Assembly: GCA_034190295.1 (NCBI GenBank)
Contig: JAXHSW010000022.1
Span: forward strand, 1 to 64,000
Source of the DNA: Okeania sp034190295
GTDB lineage: Bacteria; Cyanobacteriota; Cyanobacteriia; Cyanobacteriales; Microcoleaceae
Reading direction: 5' to 3'
DNA: 64,000 nt
The notes under the pieces were generated by a model, which saw nothing but the letters and a program-made list of their open reading frames with translations, did no database searches and was not told the DNA's origin. The position numbers and the translations under genes are program-made. Shown here piece by piece: positions 17,800-29,000 of the stretch; position 1 is the first letter of the stretch; the number at the start of each line of letters is the position of its first letter.

Positions 17800-19701
17800 C
17801 TAATTATTAATTGTTGAACCAGACCTGACATCAGAAGGAGGAATTTGCTCAATATTAATCAAAGACTTAATAACCGACTTAACAATAGGAGCTGCCACAA
17901 GTCCTCCACTACCCTTAACAGGTTCATCAATAACCGCCAAAACCACATAACGGGGAGACTCCATTGGCAAAATACCAACAAAACTCGTAATTTTAGCCTT
18001 CTTAGAATAACCCCCAGTTTCAGAAGCTTTTTGAGCCGTACCAGTCTTACCCGCAATTCGATATCCAGGAATTTTGGCTCTTCTACCAGTACCACTTTCA
18101 ACCACCTTTTCCATCATTGCCAATACTTTTGTCGTAGTATCAGAAGAAAAAACCTGTCTAGGACTTGGCAAAGACAACTGCCAATATGGTTGTCCCTTAC
18201 TATCAAACAAACCACGCATCACATGAGGAGTTACCAATTTACCTCCATTTGCTAAAGCCGCATTAAGCTGTGCTAGTTGTAGAGGAGTAAGAGAAAAACC
18301 CTGACCAAAAGCAGTAGTAGCAGCTTCCACCGGTACCATTAAAAACTGGTTGCGGTCCTTTAAAATACTCGGTGCTTCAAAAGGAAGGTCTGCACCAGTA
18401 ATATCTCCTAATCCTAAGCGTTTAAGGCCATCATAAAAAACCGCTCGGGGCATTTGTTTAACAATTTTCACCATACCTACATTACTGGAGTGTTGAACAA
18501 TCTCAGTCACAGTGCGCGTACCACCACCACCACCAAAGTTAAATATAGGCCAATTTCCCACAACTATTTTACCTGTATCGTAAAATACACTATCTTCCTC
18601 AATTGCTCCTACTTCTAAAGCTAAGGCCACATTTACTGGTTTAAAAGTAGAACCAGGTTCATAAACATCTGTTACAGCCCAATTTTTGAATAGTGTTACG
18701 TCATAGTTATAGTATTGGTTGGGGTCATAAGAAGGTTCTGATACTAGAGAGAGTATAGAACCATCATTAGCGTCCATCACTATGACAGTACCTCGTTTGG
18801 CCTGATACTCTTCTAATTGTTTTTTTAGTATCGTTCGTGTTGCTCGTTGTAAGCGAGAGTCAATAGTTAGATGCAAAGAAAGGTCATCTAATTGTAGAAA
18901 ACCTGTAGTTAGTTTATCTGGAACAAGAACACCTTTGATTAAGCGCCGAAATTGGATTTTTGGTACAGAGCGCTCTAAGAGATTTTGTTGGCTATATTCA
19001 ATTCCAGCTTGACCTATACTTTCTCCATCTACATATCCTACTACTTCAGCAGCTAGTTCTTTTTGAGGATAAACACGTTGTGGATGTTGAATTAATTCTA
19101 AGCCATCAACAAATAAATTAGTAATTTTATCTGTGGCTTCTTGAGGTATGAAGTCGGCAACTTTTACACCTGTTTCTCTTTCATTGAACATTTGGAGTAG
19201 GTCATTTGAAGTTAGAGGTTTCTCCAAATTTGCTCCTTCTAAAATAGTTGATAATTGATAAGCAACTTCTTGTTTTGAACGATTAAAAATTTTGGGGTGA
19301 GCATAGAGGGTATATGCTATTTTATCAATTGCTAAAGTATTGCCATTTCTATCAACTATTGGGCGTCTGGGAACGAAAGGACTTGATTCTTCAGTTTGCT
19401 GGTATTTTGCTTGTTGTTGTAATGTTTTACCTCGCAATACTTGTAAATAGAATAGGTTAATTACTAATCCTAATAAGCCAAGTATTAAAAGTATCCAAAC
19501 TAGGAATAGTCTAGAATTTTGACATTTTTCTGGTTTTGGGTTAGAGGGCGTTGATAATAGTTCTCCATCGGTATTTTTGACAGAAGATATTTCACTTTTT
19601 GGCTTTTTAGTTTTTCTTCTAGAATTAGATTGTTTTGTTTGTTTGTTTTTGAAATACTGACGACGAAGTTGAGTCTTTGAAGTATATTTAGAAGCAGGCA
19701 T
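17800..19701 (-). CDS. ftsI: Septal peptidoglycan transpeptidase (PBP, FtsI/PBP3 class)
   Basis: This class B penicillin-binding protein crosslinks peptidoglycan at the division septum. A Lys/Arg-rich cytoplasmic start is followed by one membrane anchor at about 65-87 (LFLVWILLILGLLGLVINLFYL). The dimerisation domain contains RPIVDRNGNTLA. The transpeptidase domain has the catalytic STFK at 351-354, SSN at 405-407 and KTGT at 552-555, all intact. Length 633 aa is normal for cyanobacteria. Upstream by 1.25 kb on the same strand is a bitopic protein that could be its FtsL-like partner. Confidence 0.93.
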   Translation of the reverse strand: MPASKYTSKTQLRRQYFKNKQTKQSNSRRKTKKPKSEISSVKNTDGELLSTPSNPKPEKCQNSRLFLVWILLILGLLGLVINLFYLQVLRGKTLQQQAKYQQTEESSPFVPRRPIVDRNGNTLAIDKIAYTLYAHPKIFNRSKQEVAYQLSTILEGANLEKPLTSNDLLQMFNERETGVKVADFIPQEATDKITNLFVDGLELIQHPQRVYPQKELAAEVVGYVDGESIGQAGIEYSQQNLLERSVPKIQFRRLIKGVLVPDKLTTGFLQLDDLSLHLTIDSRLQRATRTILKKQLEEYQAKRGTVIVMDANDGSILSLVSEPSYDPNQYYNYDVTLFKNWAVTDVYEPGSTFKPVNVALALEVGAIEEDSVFYDTGKIVVGNWPIFNFGGGGGTRTVTEIVQHSSNVGMVKIVKQMPRAVFYDGLKRLGLGDITGADLPFEAPSILKDRNQFLMVPVEAATTAFGQGFSLTPLQLAQLNAALANGGKLVTPHVMRGLFDSKGQPYWQLSLPSPRQVFSSDTTTKVLAMMEKVVESGTGRRAKIPGYRIAGKTGTAQKASETGGYSKKAKITSFVGILPMESPRYVVLAVIDEPVKGSGGLVAAPIVKSVIKSLINIEQIPPSDVRSGSTINN

Positions 19702-20952
19702 TTAAGTTATTTATTAATAATAAGGTAAGCATTTCGGTCCGACTGCTGCGCAAACAGCTATGAGCAGTCAGCTCAAGCGCAATAAAAATGAATGAAGCAA
19801 ATACTCGTTTAACTTCTACTACATTTTCAACTTTATGGAGGGAGATGTAGATGTGGCTCGCACTTACTGCTAAGGTTAAGCAATGGGCTTTTGTTTATAC
19901 TCATACTTTTAATTCTATAAAGCTGATAGCTAATAGCTGACCGCTGTTTGCGCAGCATTCCGGAGGAAATGGTTACATAATAAGTAAGCATAAACAAAGA
20001 AGTATTAAGTTGTACTAATACTAATAGTCCGAAGTGATGGACGATATATTCCTACTTCGGAATTGAGTTATTCTTTAATTTTCCACAGCGATCGCTATTA
20101 CCGAAGAATTAAATAATTAAATAATTAAATAAATAATTAAATAATTCGCGCCTTGAAGCCTCCCCTTTCAAGGGGAAAAAAATAAATTTTTTCCTTTTAT
20201 TCAATCAATTCCGTTTTAGGGAGAGGTAATTATCAATTATCCATTATCAATTATCAATTATTGAAAGCGCTTTTTATTTAAGTAGACCAGAAAATTATTT
20301 TTGGGTGGGGAGTAGTAGGAATGTTGTATACAACGTCCCTAAAGAGTAGAAAAATGCTTTTGGGTTGCCCCTACTAACTGTAGTTTATCTATGTCAAAAG
20401 CGTTATAAATCAGCATGATACAAGGAAGCATCGATCTATAAGCAAAATATTGTTTGATTAAGTTCTTGAAGAAATAGTAAGTAGTTAGTAGTTGTTAGGA
20501 CTGAGAATGGGTTTGATGGGGTGAGAATTACCATCTACCCCCATTGACACTGTGGGTAACGGTGGGGTATTTAACCAATAAGAAAAAAATCAAGCTTAGG
20601 TTTAATATAGAATCCGGTTATATATATGTTGTATCCGCTCAATAAATGGGGACGGAATACCAGTTTAGGAAGGATTTTACGCCATTTGAGGCTTGCAATT
20701 TACCGAAAATTGTGGTTTAAAGCCTCCCCTTTTAAGGGGATAATAAAGAAAAATTTTCCTTTTATTCAATCAATTCCGTTTTAGGGAGAGGTAATTATCA
20801 ATTATCAATTATCCATTATCAATTATTGAACGATTTACCCCGGATTATTGAGCGGTTACTATATATTGATAGTTCTATAATTACTCCCCTGCTCCCTTAC
20901 TCCCTTACTCCCCTACTCTCCTACTCTCCTACTCCCCTACTCCCTGCTATAT
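19702..20952. repeat. Repeats between ftsI and the FtsL-like gene
   Basis: Family G occupies about 19725-19985, with its short end motif (GCTGCGCAAACAGC) at the left and the inverted CTGTTTGCGCAGCATTCC at the right. A family B copy is at about 20135-20265 and family H at about 20268-20408. A further family B copy sits inside another inverted repeat at about 20610-20870. Tandem CTCCC(T)TACTC units lie at 20885-20945. No gene. Confidence 0.6.
20610..20870. repeat. Inverted-repeat element interrupted by a family B copy
   Basis: CCGCTCAATAA at 20635-20645 pairs with TTATTGAGCGG at 20845-20855, with further imperfect pairing outside. The interior from about 20703 to 20830 is a typical family B element (TTACCGAAAATTG ... 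AATTATTGAA), so B appears to have jumped into an older element. Confidence 0.55.
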
Positions 20953-21528
20953 CTAATATCCCACTGGTGTTTTGAGAAGATATTTATGACCGGAAGTAGA
21001 TTCTAGATAAGGTTTAGGAGCATTAGGAGCAGGACGTGGAGGTGCTGGGTCTAAAAATATCCGCTTGACAGAATTTTGTGAAGCTAAAGCAGTATCAGAA
21101 CTTGAAGCTTGTTCAGCTATTTGATTTTTTAATAACTCATTAGCCACACTTATCTGTTGTTCTTTTTGCCTAAGTTTTTGTAATTCTTGATATTCTGTCG
21201 TCCATTTGGACTGACCATAAATTGTCCAGCCATAAATTGCCACACTGGTACTTGCTAATAATACTGCGACCATGGATGAAGTTAATTGTGTCGCCATCAA
21301 AGATTTTAACCAGAGTGGTTTAGACTTAGGTAAGGATATGACTTGAGCCAAATTTTGTTCTTGAATTGTTTGTGAATCCCTACTATTCTCTGAAGCATCA
21401 CTACGATCGGATAAATTTTCTTCATAGGTTAGTTTTTGTCGGCGAGCTGATTTTTTTGAGACAACGGACAAATTCGTTTTTGGGGACTTATTGTTTGGGG
21501 CCAAAAATGTACTTCTAACTGCAACCAT
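20953..21528 (-). CDS. Bitopic coiled-coil protein, candidate FtsL-like division protein
   Basis: 191 aa with a polar cytoplasmic N-terminus (1-75), one transmembrane helix at about 82-104 (LTSSMVAVLLASTSVAIYGW), then a short periplasmic coiled coil at about 108-140 (QELQKLRQKEQQISVANELL) and a Pro-rich tail. This layout, and its place upstream of ftsI on the same strand, match FtsL-like proteins, which pair with the FtsI/FtsW complex. Sequence conservation in FtsL is too weak for proof; the assignment is inference from topology and gene order. Confidence 0.7.
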   Translation of the reverse strand: MVAVRSTFLAPNNKSPKTNLSVVSKKSARRQKLTYEENLSDRSDASENSRDSQTIQEQNLAQVISLPKSKPLWLKSLMATQLTSSMVAVLLASTSVAIYGWTIYGQSKWTTEYQELQKLRQKEQQISVANELLKNQIAEQASSSDTALASQNSVKRIFLDPAPPRPAPNAPKPYLESTSGHKYLLKTPVGY

Positions 21529-21979
21529 ATAATTTACCTATACTGACATCTAATTTATAAAACTACAAAATACAACAGTATCTAATCTTGAGTATATGTT
21601 TTAATTTGCCATTCAAATTTTAATTAAAATTTTTATATCTATCAAATTCTAACTATTTGATTGATAGTTTTAGTTGTATTTCCTACCTTGACAATTGTTA
21701 GAAAAAATAGCCTATCATAATCAGATTAGTTTAATTATATATGAAAAATTTTGAAGTTACAACTCTTAAATCACTATATTAATATAGCAGTTTAGTTCTT
21801 ATTTAATCGGTCGTAATTTATCATTTCCCTTATGGGTTTAATACCCCACCGTCACCCGCGGTGCTCAAAATTGTTTGGGGTGAGAATCCATAAGCAATTT
21901 TCTCTCCTGAGGAGGTCCGACTGAAGACTGACTCCTTCTTCAAAAACCTTGAAAAGCTGACTGCTGATAGCTGAGTGCT

Positions 21980-22320
21980 GAGTGCTACTTCAATGTGACG
22001 TTCTCTACCGTTAAATCGCCCGATGATAATGGGAAGCTAACAAACAAGGATAACTGAACCCTCATTTGTTCAAGTTTCTTGCTTTACTGGCGCAACCCTT
22101 CGCGATATGTAACGCATAGCTAAACATAGGCTGATTAATATCTATTACCTTAACAAGTAGTTAATCCCCCCTAACCCCCCTTTCTCAGACAGTAGGGGAA
22201 ATTACTTCGCTTAATGCTTAATTTAATATGTTTCGTGCTACATTCTCCTCTTTATCTAAGACTGTTCCACATTTATGACAAGAAACAGTTCTGAGCGATC
22301 GAGTTTTAGGAGTAGTTTTT
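21980..22320 (-). pseudogene. tnpB 3' fragment with right-end structure
   Basis: On the minus strand, about 22222-22318 encodes TRSLRTVSCHKCGTVLDKEEN followed by VARNILN and a stop at 22218. This is the degenerate zinc-ribbon/last-RuvC end of a TnpB (intact form usually LDRDxNAAxNI). Beyond it, at about 21990-22060, is the same terminal stem found at 6822-6870. Everything upstream of the zinc ribbon is gone. Confidence 0.65.
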
Positions 22321-22765
22321 TTTAGTAGGATTTAGGAGGAGAGGCAATACAGGAAAATCAAATAACTTGAGAGAAAAATCAGCCCTCAAAACTAATGCTT
22401 AAAACACTTGCTAATAGTAATTATATAAATATAAAATTGGTTCTATACACACCCTAATCTCTAGCTCTAAAAGTAGACAAAAATTCAAAATTATAGATAA
22501 TAGATAGCATTACTTAATACTTAATTTTGCATTCATAATTTGTATACTTACATATTAGTTGTGTAAAACAAAAAATCCTTTTATAACTATTGAGCGTATC
22601 AGAAGCATCTTGTCATGGTAAAAAGGTGAAAGTTGAATTATTCTTTAACCCTAAGACATTAACTGTGTACGCTCAATAATTTGGAGAATCTTTGCTAATC
22701 AACCACCGACTAGCATATCTTTCCCCATCCTGGAGCCTTCCTCATTAATTGTTAACAAAATTATA
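22321..22765. other. Leader region of glgB with an inverted repeat
   Basis: ATTGAGCGTA at 22589-22598 and TACGCTCAAT at 22668-22677 are perfect 10-bp inverted repeats 69 bp apart, bounding a small element or possible large hairpin upstream of glgB. The rest is AT-rich unique sequence that should contain the glgB promoter; I cannot place it exactly. Confidence 0.4.
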
Positions 22766-25102
22766 TTGACAAACATGACAATTTCTGCAGACCAAGTTAA
22801 CCAAATAGTTTGGAACCATCACCAAGACCCCTTCCAAGTCCTCGGTGCCCATCAAACAGAACAAGATGGCAAAACTGTAACAGTAATCCGAGCCTACCAA
22901 CCAAGTGCTGAAGCTGTCTCAGTCATCTCACCAGTAGACCGGAAAGAATACCCAATGCAGTCAGTCCATAATCCACATTTCTTTGAATGTGTAATAGACG
23001 CTCCAGAACTGGCCAACTATCAACTCAAAATCAAAGAAGGAGAACACGAACGAGTCATCAACGACCCCTACGCCTTCCCCTCTCCGAAACTCACAGACTT
23101 TGACCTTCAACTATTTGGAGAAGGAAATCATCATCGTATCTACGAAAAATTAGGGGCACATCTCACCGAAATTAACGGAGTAAAAGGAGTCTACTTTGCT
23201 GTTTGGGCACCCAATGCTCGTAACGTTTCAATTTTAGGAAACTTCAACTATTGGGATGGTCGTAAACACCAAATGCGGAAAGGCCACACAGGTATCTGGG
23301 AATTATTCATTCCTGATATTGGCCCTGGAGAACACTATAAATATGAGGTTAAAAATTGGGAAGGACATATTTATGAAAAAAGTGACCCCTATGGCTATCA
23401 ACAGGAAGTAAGGCCCAAAACAGCTTCCATTGTTGTTGACCTAGACTCCTATACCTGGAATGACGAAGAGTGGATGGAGAAACGTCGCCACACCGACCCC
23501 CTCACCAAACCTATTTCTGTCTATGAATGCCATCTTGGTTCCTGGATTCATGCCTCTGCCACCGAACCTGCTAAACTGCCTAATGGTGAAACTGAGCCGG
23601 TAGTTCAAGTCTCAGAACTCAGACCAGATGCTCGTTTTCTTACCTATCGAGAATTAGCAGACCGTCTGGTTGCCTACGTCAAAGATTTAGGCTACACCCA
23701 TATTGAAATGTTGCCCATAGCAGAACATCCTTTTGATGGTTCTTGGGGTTATCAGGTTACAGGATTTTTTGCCCCTACTTCTCGCTACGGTAGTGCCCAA
23801 GACTTCATGTATTTTGTGGATAAATGTCATGAAAATGGTATCGGTGTAATTGTAGACTGGGTACCAGGACATTTCCCTAAAGATGGACATGGTTTAGCTT
23901 TCTTTGATGGTACTCACCTCTATGAACATCCAGACCCCCGCAAAGGAGAACACAAGGAGTGGGGGACTTTAGTATTTGACTATGGTCGTAATGAAGTCCG
24001 TAACTTTTTAGTTTCAAATGCCCTATTCTGGTTTGAAAAGTATCATATTGATGGTTTTAGAGTAGATGCGGTTGCTTCTATGGTCTACCTCAACTATTTG
24101 AGACCCGACGGTGAATGGGTTGCGAATCAATACGGAGGCGTAGAATATATCGAAGCTGCTGATTTCCTCCGTCAGGTTAATCATTTGATTTTTGGTTACT
24201 ATCCTGGTACTCTCTGCATTGCAGAAGAATCTACTGCCTGGCCAATGGTGACTTGGCCTACTTATGTTGGTGGTTTGGGCTTCAACCTCAAGTGGAACAT
24301 GGGTTGGATGCACGATATGCTTGACTATTTTGAAATGGACCCTTGGTTCCGACAGTTCCACCAGAATAATGTTACTTTCAGTATTTGGTATCACCACAGT
24401 GAGAACTATATGTTAGCTCTGTCTCACGATGAGGTGGTACATTGCAAGAGCCATATGTTGGGTAAAATGCCTGGGGATGAATGGCAAAAATTTGCTAATG
24501 TTCGGGCGTTGTTTGCTTATATGTTTACCCACCCTGGTAAGAAAACTATGTTTATGGGGATGGAGTTTCCTCAATGGGGTGAATGGGATGTTTGGGGCGA
24601 TTTAGAATGGCATTTGCTCCAACATCATGCTCACCAAGGGATGAAAAGATTTTTCCGAGATGTGAACTATTTATATTGCTCTGAAATTGCTTTGCACGAA
24701 CAAGATTTCAGCGAGGAAGGATTCCAGTGGATAGATTGTAGTGATAATAATCATAGTGTGGTGTCGTTTATTCGTCGCGCTAAAGATGAGAAAGAGTTTG
24801 TGGTAGCGGTTTGCAATTTTACTCCTCAACCCCATAGTCACTATCGTATTGGTGTGCCCGAACCAGGATTCTATACTGAAATATTTAATAGTGATGCTGG
24901 TAATTATGGTGGTAGCAATATGGGTAATTTGGGTGGTAAGTGGACTGATGAGTGGTACTTCCATAACCATCCACAGTCATTGGATTTATGTTTGCCTCCT
25001 TTGGGTGTTTTGGTCTTGAAGTTAGACAAGGAGAAAACTGGAGCAGTGATGGAGCAGTCTCAGGAGGTGGAAGCTGAAACTGAAACTGTTTCTGAAGGTT
25101 AA
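22766..25102 (+). CDS. glgB: 1,4-alpha-glucan (glycogen) branching enzyme
   Basis: This GH13 enzyme makes alpha-1,6 branches in glycogen, the main cyanobacterial carbon store. It has a long N-terminal part with two beta-domains (first about 1-110, then the CBM48 region with YFAVWAPNARNVSILGNFN). The catalytic barrel includes EMLPIAEHPFDGSWGYQ, GFRVDAVASM (nucleophile Asp), CIAEESTAWP (acid/base Glu) and LSHDEVVH (third Asp). The all-beta C-terminal domain ends near residue 755, with a Glu-rich tail. At 778 aa it is full length and all catalytic residues are present. Monocistronic by spacing. Confidence 0.97.
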   Translation: MTNMTISADQVNQIVWNHHQDPFQVLGAHQTEQDGKTVTVIRAYQPSAEAVSVISPVDRKEYPMQSVHNPHFFECVIDAPELANYQLKIKEGEHERVINDPYAFPSPKLTDFDLQLFGEGNHHRIYEKLGAHLTEINGVKGVYFAVWAPNARNVSILGNFNYWDGRKHQMRKGHTGIWELFIPDIGPGEHYKYEVKNWEGHIYEKSDPYGYQQEVRPKTASIVVDLDSYTWNDEEWMEKRRHTDPLTKPISVYECHLGSWIHASATEPAKLPNGETEPVVQVSELRPDARFLTYRELADRLVAYVKDLGYTHIEMLPIAEHPFDGSWGYQVTGFFAPTSRYGSAQDFMYFVDKCHENGIGVIVDWVPGHFPKDGHGLAFFDGTHLYEHPDPRKGEHKEWGTLVFDYGRNEVRNFLVSNALFWFEKYHIDGFRVDAVASMVYLNYLRPDGEWVANQYGGVEYIEAADFLRQVNHLIFGYYPGTLCIAEESTAWPMVTWPTYVGGLGFNLKWNMGWMHDMLDYFEMDPWFRQFHQNNVTFSIWYHHSENYMLALSHDEVVHCKSHMLGKMPGDEWQKFANVRALFAYMFTHPGKKTMFMGMEFPQWGEWDVWGDLEWHLLQHHAHQGMKRFFRDVNYLYCSEIALHEQDFSEEGFQWIDCSDNNHSVVSFIRRAKDEKEFVVAVCNFTPQPHSHYRIGVPEPGFYTEIFNSDAGNYGGSNMGNLGGKWTDEWYFHNHPQSLDLCLPPLGVLVLKLDKEKTGAVMEQSQEVEAETETVSEG

Positions 25103-25258
25103 TGACTAAGATTAATTAAGGCAAAATAATTTTGTGGAATGGGCATCTTGCCCGTTCCCGTTCCCGTTCCCAGGAATTAAGGATGTTAAACCTGTTGCTA
25201 TTCCATCAGACCACAATTCTATTGCTAAACCTGGAAAAAATGATTTACTTTATCTTTC

Positions 25259-25761
25259 GGCTTTGTTGCATGAAAATATATAGCTGTCGCTAGAATATTC
25301 ATCTGTACTTCATAATCTGCGGAAACTACTCTAACTATTGGACAATAGATGAATAAAACATCAATCTGGGAAAACAGAGGATTATAGCTGCTGCGATCGC
25401 TCTCACCTGACTCTAACTAAACTGCTCTAACTATTGGACAATAGATGAATAAAACATCAATCTGGGAAAACAGAGCATTTGACTCTATCTAAACTGCTCT
25501 AACTATTGGACAATAGATGAATAAAACATCAATCTGGGAAAACAGAGGATTATAGCTGCTGCGATCGCTCTCACCTGACTCTAACTAAACTGCTCTAACT
25601 ATTGGACAATAGATGAATAAAACATCAATCTGGGAAAACAGAGCATTTGACTCTAACTAAACTGCTCTAACTATTGGACAATAGATGAATAAAACATCAA
25701 TCTGGGAAAACAGAGCATTATAACTATGGATGTTAAGAACGCTATTTTCATGCAACAAAGC
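25259..25761. mobile_element. Non-autonomous element with 18-bp TIRs and a tandem array inside
   Basis: GCTTTGTTGCATGAAAAT at 25260-25277 is repeated exactly inverted at 25744-25761. TTTATCTTTC flanks both sides (about 25249-25258 and 25762-25771), a 9-10-bp target duplication. The TIR looks like those of the IS903 branch of the IS5 family (GGCTTTGTTG start, 9-bp duplications known for that group). No transposase is present; the interior is a tandem array. Confidence 0.8.
25329..25730. repeat. Tandem array with alternating 96/72-bp units
   Basis: The core CTCTAACTATTGGACAATAG starts at 25329, 25425, 25497, 25593 and 25665. The spacings are 96, 72, 96 and 72, which gives a 168-bp higher-order repeat. 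The longer unit has 24 extra bases containing CTGCTGCGATCGCTCTCACC (a HIP1 site). Copies are nearly identical, so the array is recent. Confidence 0.9.
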
Positions 25762-25834
25762 TTTATCTTTCTGTAAAAAAAGTTGTGAAAAAATGTTTAC
25801 CACTTCTAGTTACAACAGAACAGTTAGAATTAAC

Positions 25835-26034
25835 CTACTCCAATTCATAAGCATTAATGCTGTACTTGAGTAACACTTCAGTTATTAAGTAATTAACACA
25901 AGTCGAATAACTTTTTTGCTAATTTGAGCTAGCGTTAATGTTAATTATTCTTATTTTTACTTCTCAGGGCGAATGCCATTCGCCCCTACTACCCTGCTCA
26001 ATAAAGTGTAGAAAAGTTTTTGAGAAATGGTATT
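25835..26034. repeat. Family J element reaching into the NB-ARC gene start
   Basis: This is the reverse orientation of the element at 48261-48456. Both share GCATTAATGCT and CTTCAGTTATTAAGTAATTA, and end in AAGTGTAGAAAAGTTTTTGA followed by GAAATGGTAT. The ATG of the downstream gene is inside this end. The copy also carries an inserted GGGCGAATGCCATTCGCCCC palindrome. Confidence 0.75.
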
Positions 26035-29000
26035 ATTCCAAGCACCACCACTCCCAAGATATTATGTAGACCGCCCCGAATACAGTGACAATTTAAAGGC
26101 TAACCTACTAACAAATTCATCGGATACGCGAGCGATTGTAGTGACAGCTATCCACGGTTTGGGTGCTGTTGGTAAATCTACTCTGGCCACAGCTTTAGCT
26201 TACGATCGCGAGATACAATCTCGTTTTTCTGATGGTATTCTCTGGGTAACGTTGGGTCAAGAGCCTAATATTTTGCCTATGCTGAGTGGTTGGGTGCAGG
26301 CGTTGGGTGACTATAATTTCAAACCTACAAGTGTGGAGGCCACTGCTAATCATCTGCGGACTTTACTTTATGATAAGGCCGTGCTTTTGGTGGTGGATGA
26401 TGCTTGGAATACAGACCATGCTAAAATATTTAATTTTGGTGGTCTGCGCTGTCAGGTTTTGGTGACTACTAGGGAAAAGGCGATCGCTGATGTTTTAGGA
26501 GCTGAAACTTATAGTCTGGATGTGATGACTTTATCCCAGTCGATGCAACTTCTCAGTCAAAGGTTAGGGCGTGAAATTACGGGAGAGGAAGCGACACAAG
26601 CGGAGAATTTGGTTAAGAAACTGGGATATTTGCCTTTAGCTTTGGAGTTGGCAGCAGCTCAAGTTGAGGATGGTATTTCTTGGCAAGTATTGTTGGCAGA
26701 CATTAAACGAGAAAGTCGCTTCAAAGCAAAGGATGGCAGTATTTCTTGGCGAGTCTTGTTGACGGATATTCTACAAGACATGGGCTTAAAAATATTCGAG
26801 CGACCGGGAGCAACGGATGTTACTGAAGAAGCTAGCTTAAAGCAGTTGAGTTTGACTGCATTGTTAAATTCTAGCATTAAGCGACTGACACCAAAAACGC
26901 GAGAGAATTTTATTTGGCTGGGAATATTACCAGATAATGTAACTATTACTCAGGGGATGGCGACTGTACTCTGGGATATGGATGATGAGGGGAATGCTAG
27001 GGATGAGTTGGAGTATTTGCGGAGTCAGGGATTTTTGTTAGATGGTGTTCCTTTTGCTGATGGTAAGCCTACTTATCGTTTACATAACTCATTTCACGAG
27101 TTGGCTCGGAATTTATTGACTGCACCGCTAAAGCCAAGACGTAGAAGCGGTATATCGGGGTTGGGTATTGGTATGGCTGAGGCTCACGGAATATTTTTGG
27201 AGAAATACAGTCGGTTAACTGATAATCATCTTTGGCATACTTTACCCAATGATGGTTATATTCATCAGCATCTAGTCTGGCATTTGGAAAAGGCAGGGAA
27301 AATAGAGGAAGTTCATGGTTTATTGGCAGAAGAGTCGAAAAGCGGGTGTAATGGTTGGTATGAAACCTGCGAACATTTGGGAAAAACGGGGATTTTTATT
27401 AATGATGTGACTCGTGGTTGGGAGTTAGCAGAGGTTGACTCGAATGAAGGTAAGTTGTCTCAAGTGGTTAGTTTGCAGTGTCGTTATGCTTTGATAACTG
27501 CCTCTATTAATAGTTTGGCAGCGGAGTTACCTGTAGATTTGTTGGTTCCTTTGATGCATTCTCCAGAGGAAGCATTGGCTTACGCATTAGAAAAGCCGGA
27601 TCTAAGGGATAAAGTATACTATCTGGCAAAATTAGTTGATTATTTGCCAGAAAATTTAAAAAATCAGGCGCTTTCAGAAGCACTAGCTGCGGCTCGAAAG
27701 ATTCGGAAGGAGAGAGATAGGACTCCAGCTCTTATAGTCTTAGCCGATAAATTGACACCAGAAATATTACCAGAAGCTATGGCTACTGCTCTAAAGCTTC
27801 GACATACTGGAGAAGAATATCGTACTCAAGTTCTTGTTGCCTTTGCTGATAAATTGATACCACAATTATTACCAGAAACACTGAATGCTGCTCTAGAGAT
27901 ATCTAATTCTACAAACCGCATCCAACTCATTGACGCCTTAACCGAGCGGTTGACACCAGAATTATTACCAGAAGTTCTAGCTACGGTTCGACAGATTCGC
28001 AACGAGCATCATCGCGCTAGAGGTATTGCTCCCTTGGCCGAGCGATTACCAGAGATATTACCAGAACTTTTGGCGATCGCTACACAGATTGAATCTGAGC
28101 AACGTCGTTCTGAAGCCCTTGCTGAGTTGTCAGATAAATTGACACCAGAATTATTACCAGAACTTCTGGCTGCTGCTCGACAGATTCAATCTGATATGTA
28201 TCGCGCCAAAACTTTTGCTGCCTTGTCAGATAAATTGACACCAGAGTTATTATCAGAACTTCTGGCTGCTGCTCGACAGATTCAATCTGATATACATCGT
28301 GCCAAGGCTCTTGGAGCATTGGCTAATAGATTACCAGAAATATTAGCAGAAGCTCTAGCTGCTGCTCGACAGATTCAAGATGAGCTATCTCGCGCTCAAG
28401 CTCTTGGAGCATTGGCTGATAAATTCCCAGAAATATTACCAGAAGCTCTGGCTGCTGCTCGACAGATTCAGTTTGATAAATATCGTGGCAATCATGGCGA
28501 CCAATATAGGATCGGATTGCTTAATGCCTTAGCCAAAAAATTGACACCAGAAGTATTACCAGAAGCTCTGGCTTTTGCTAGAGAGATTAATTCCGCTCGA
28601 TATCGCGCTGAAGCTATGAGATATTTAGCCAAAAAATTGACACCAGAAGTATTACCAGAAGCTCTGGCTTTTGCTAGAGAGATTCAGGATAATAGATTTC
28701 ACTTCCTAGCTCTTTATAACATTCTTCTTTATGTCTTACCTAATAAATTGACACCAGAAGTATTACCAGAAGCTCTAGCTGCTGCTCAACAGATTCAGGA
28801 TGAAGGACTTCGCGCCCACGCTCTGGGTTATTCGTTGGGTGATAAATTGACACCAGAAATATTACCAGAAGCTCTGGATATTGCTCGACAGATTCAGTCT
28901 GAGGAAGATCGCGGTCGAGTTCTTAGTTATTTGGCTGGTAAATTACCAGAAATATTACCAGAAGCTCTGGATATTGCTCGACATATTCAGGATGGGTATA

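Noticed and set aside
25329..25730. Possible CRISPR array
   Set aside because: The units are 72 or 96 bp, head to tail, with no unique spacers, and lie within TIRs of a mobile element. No cas gene is in the window.
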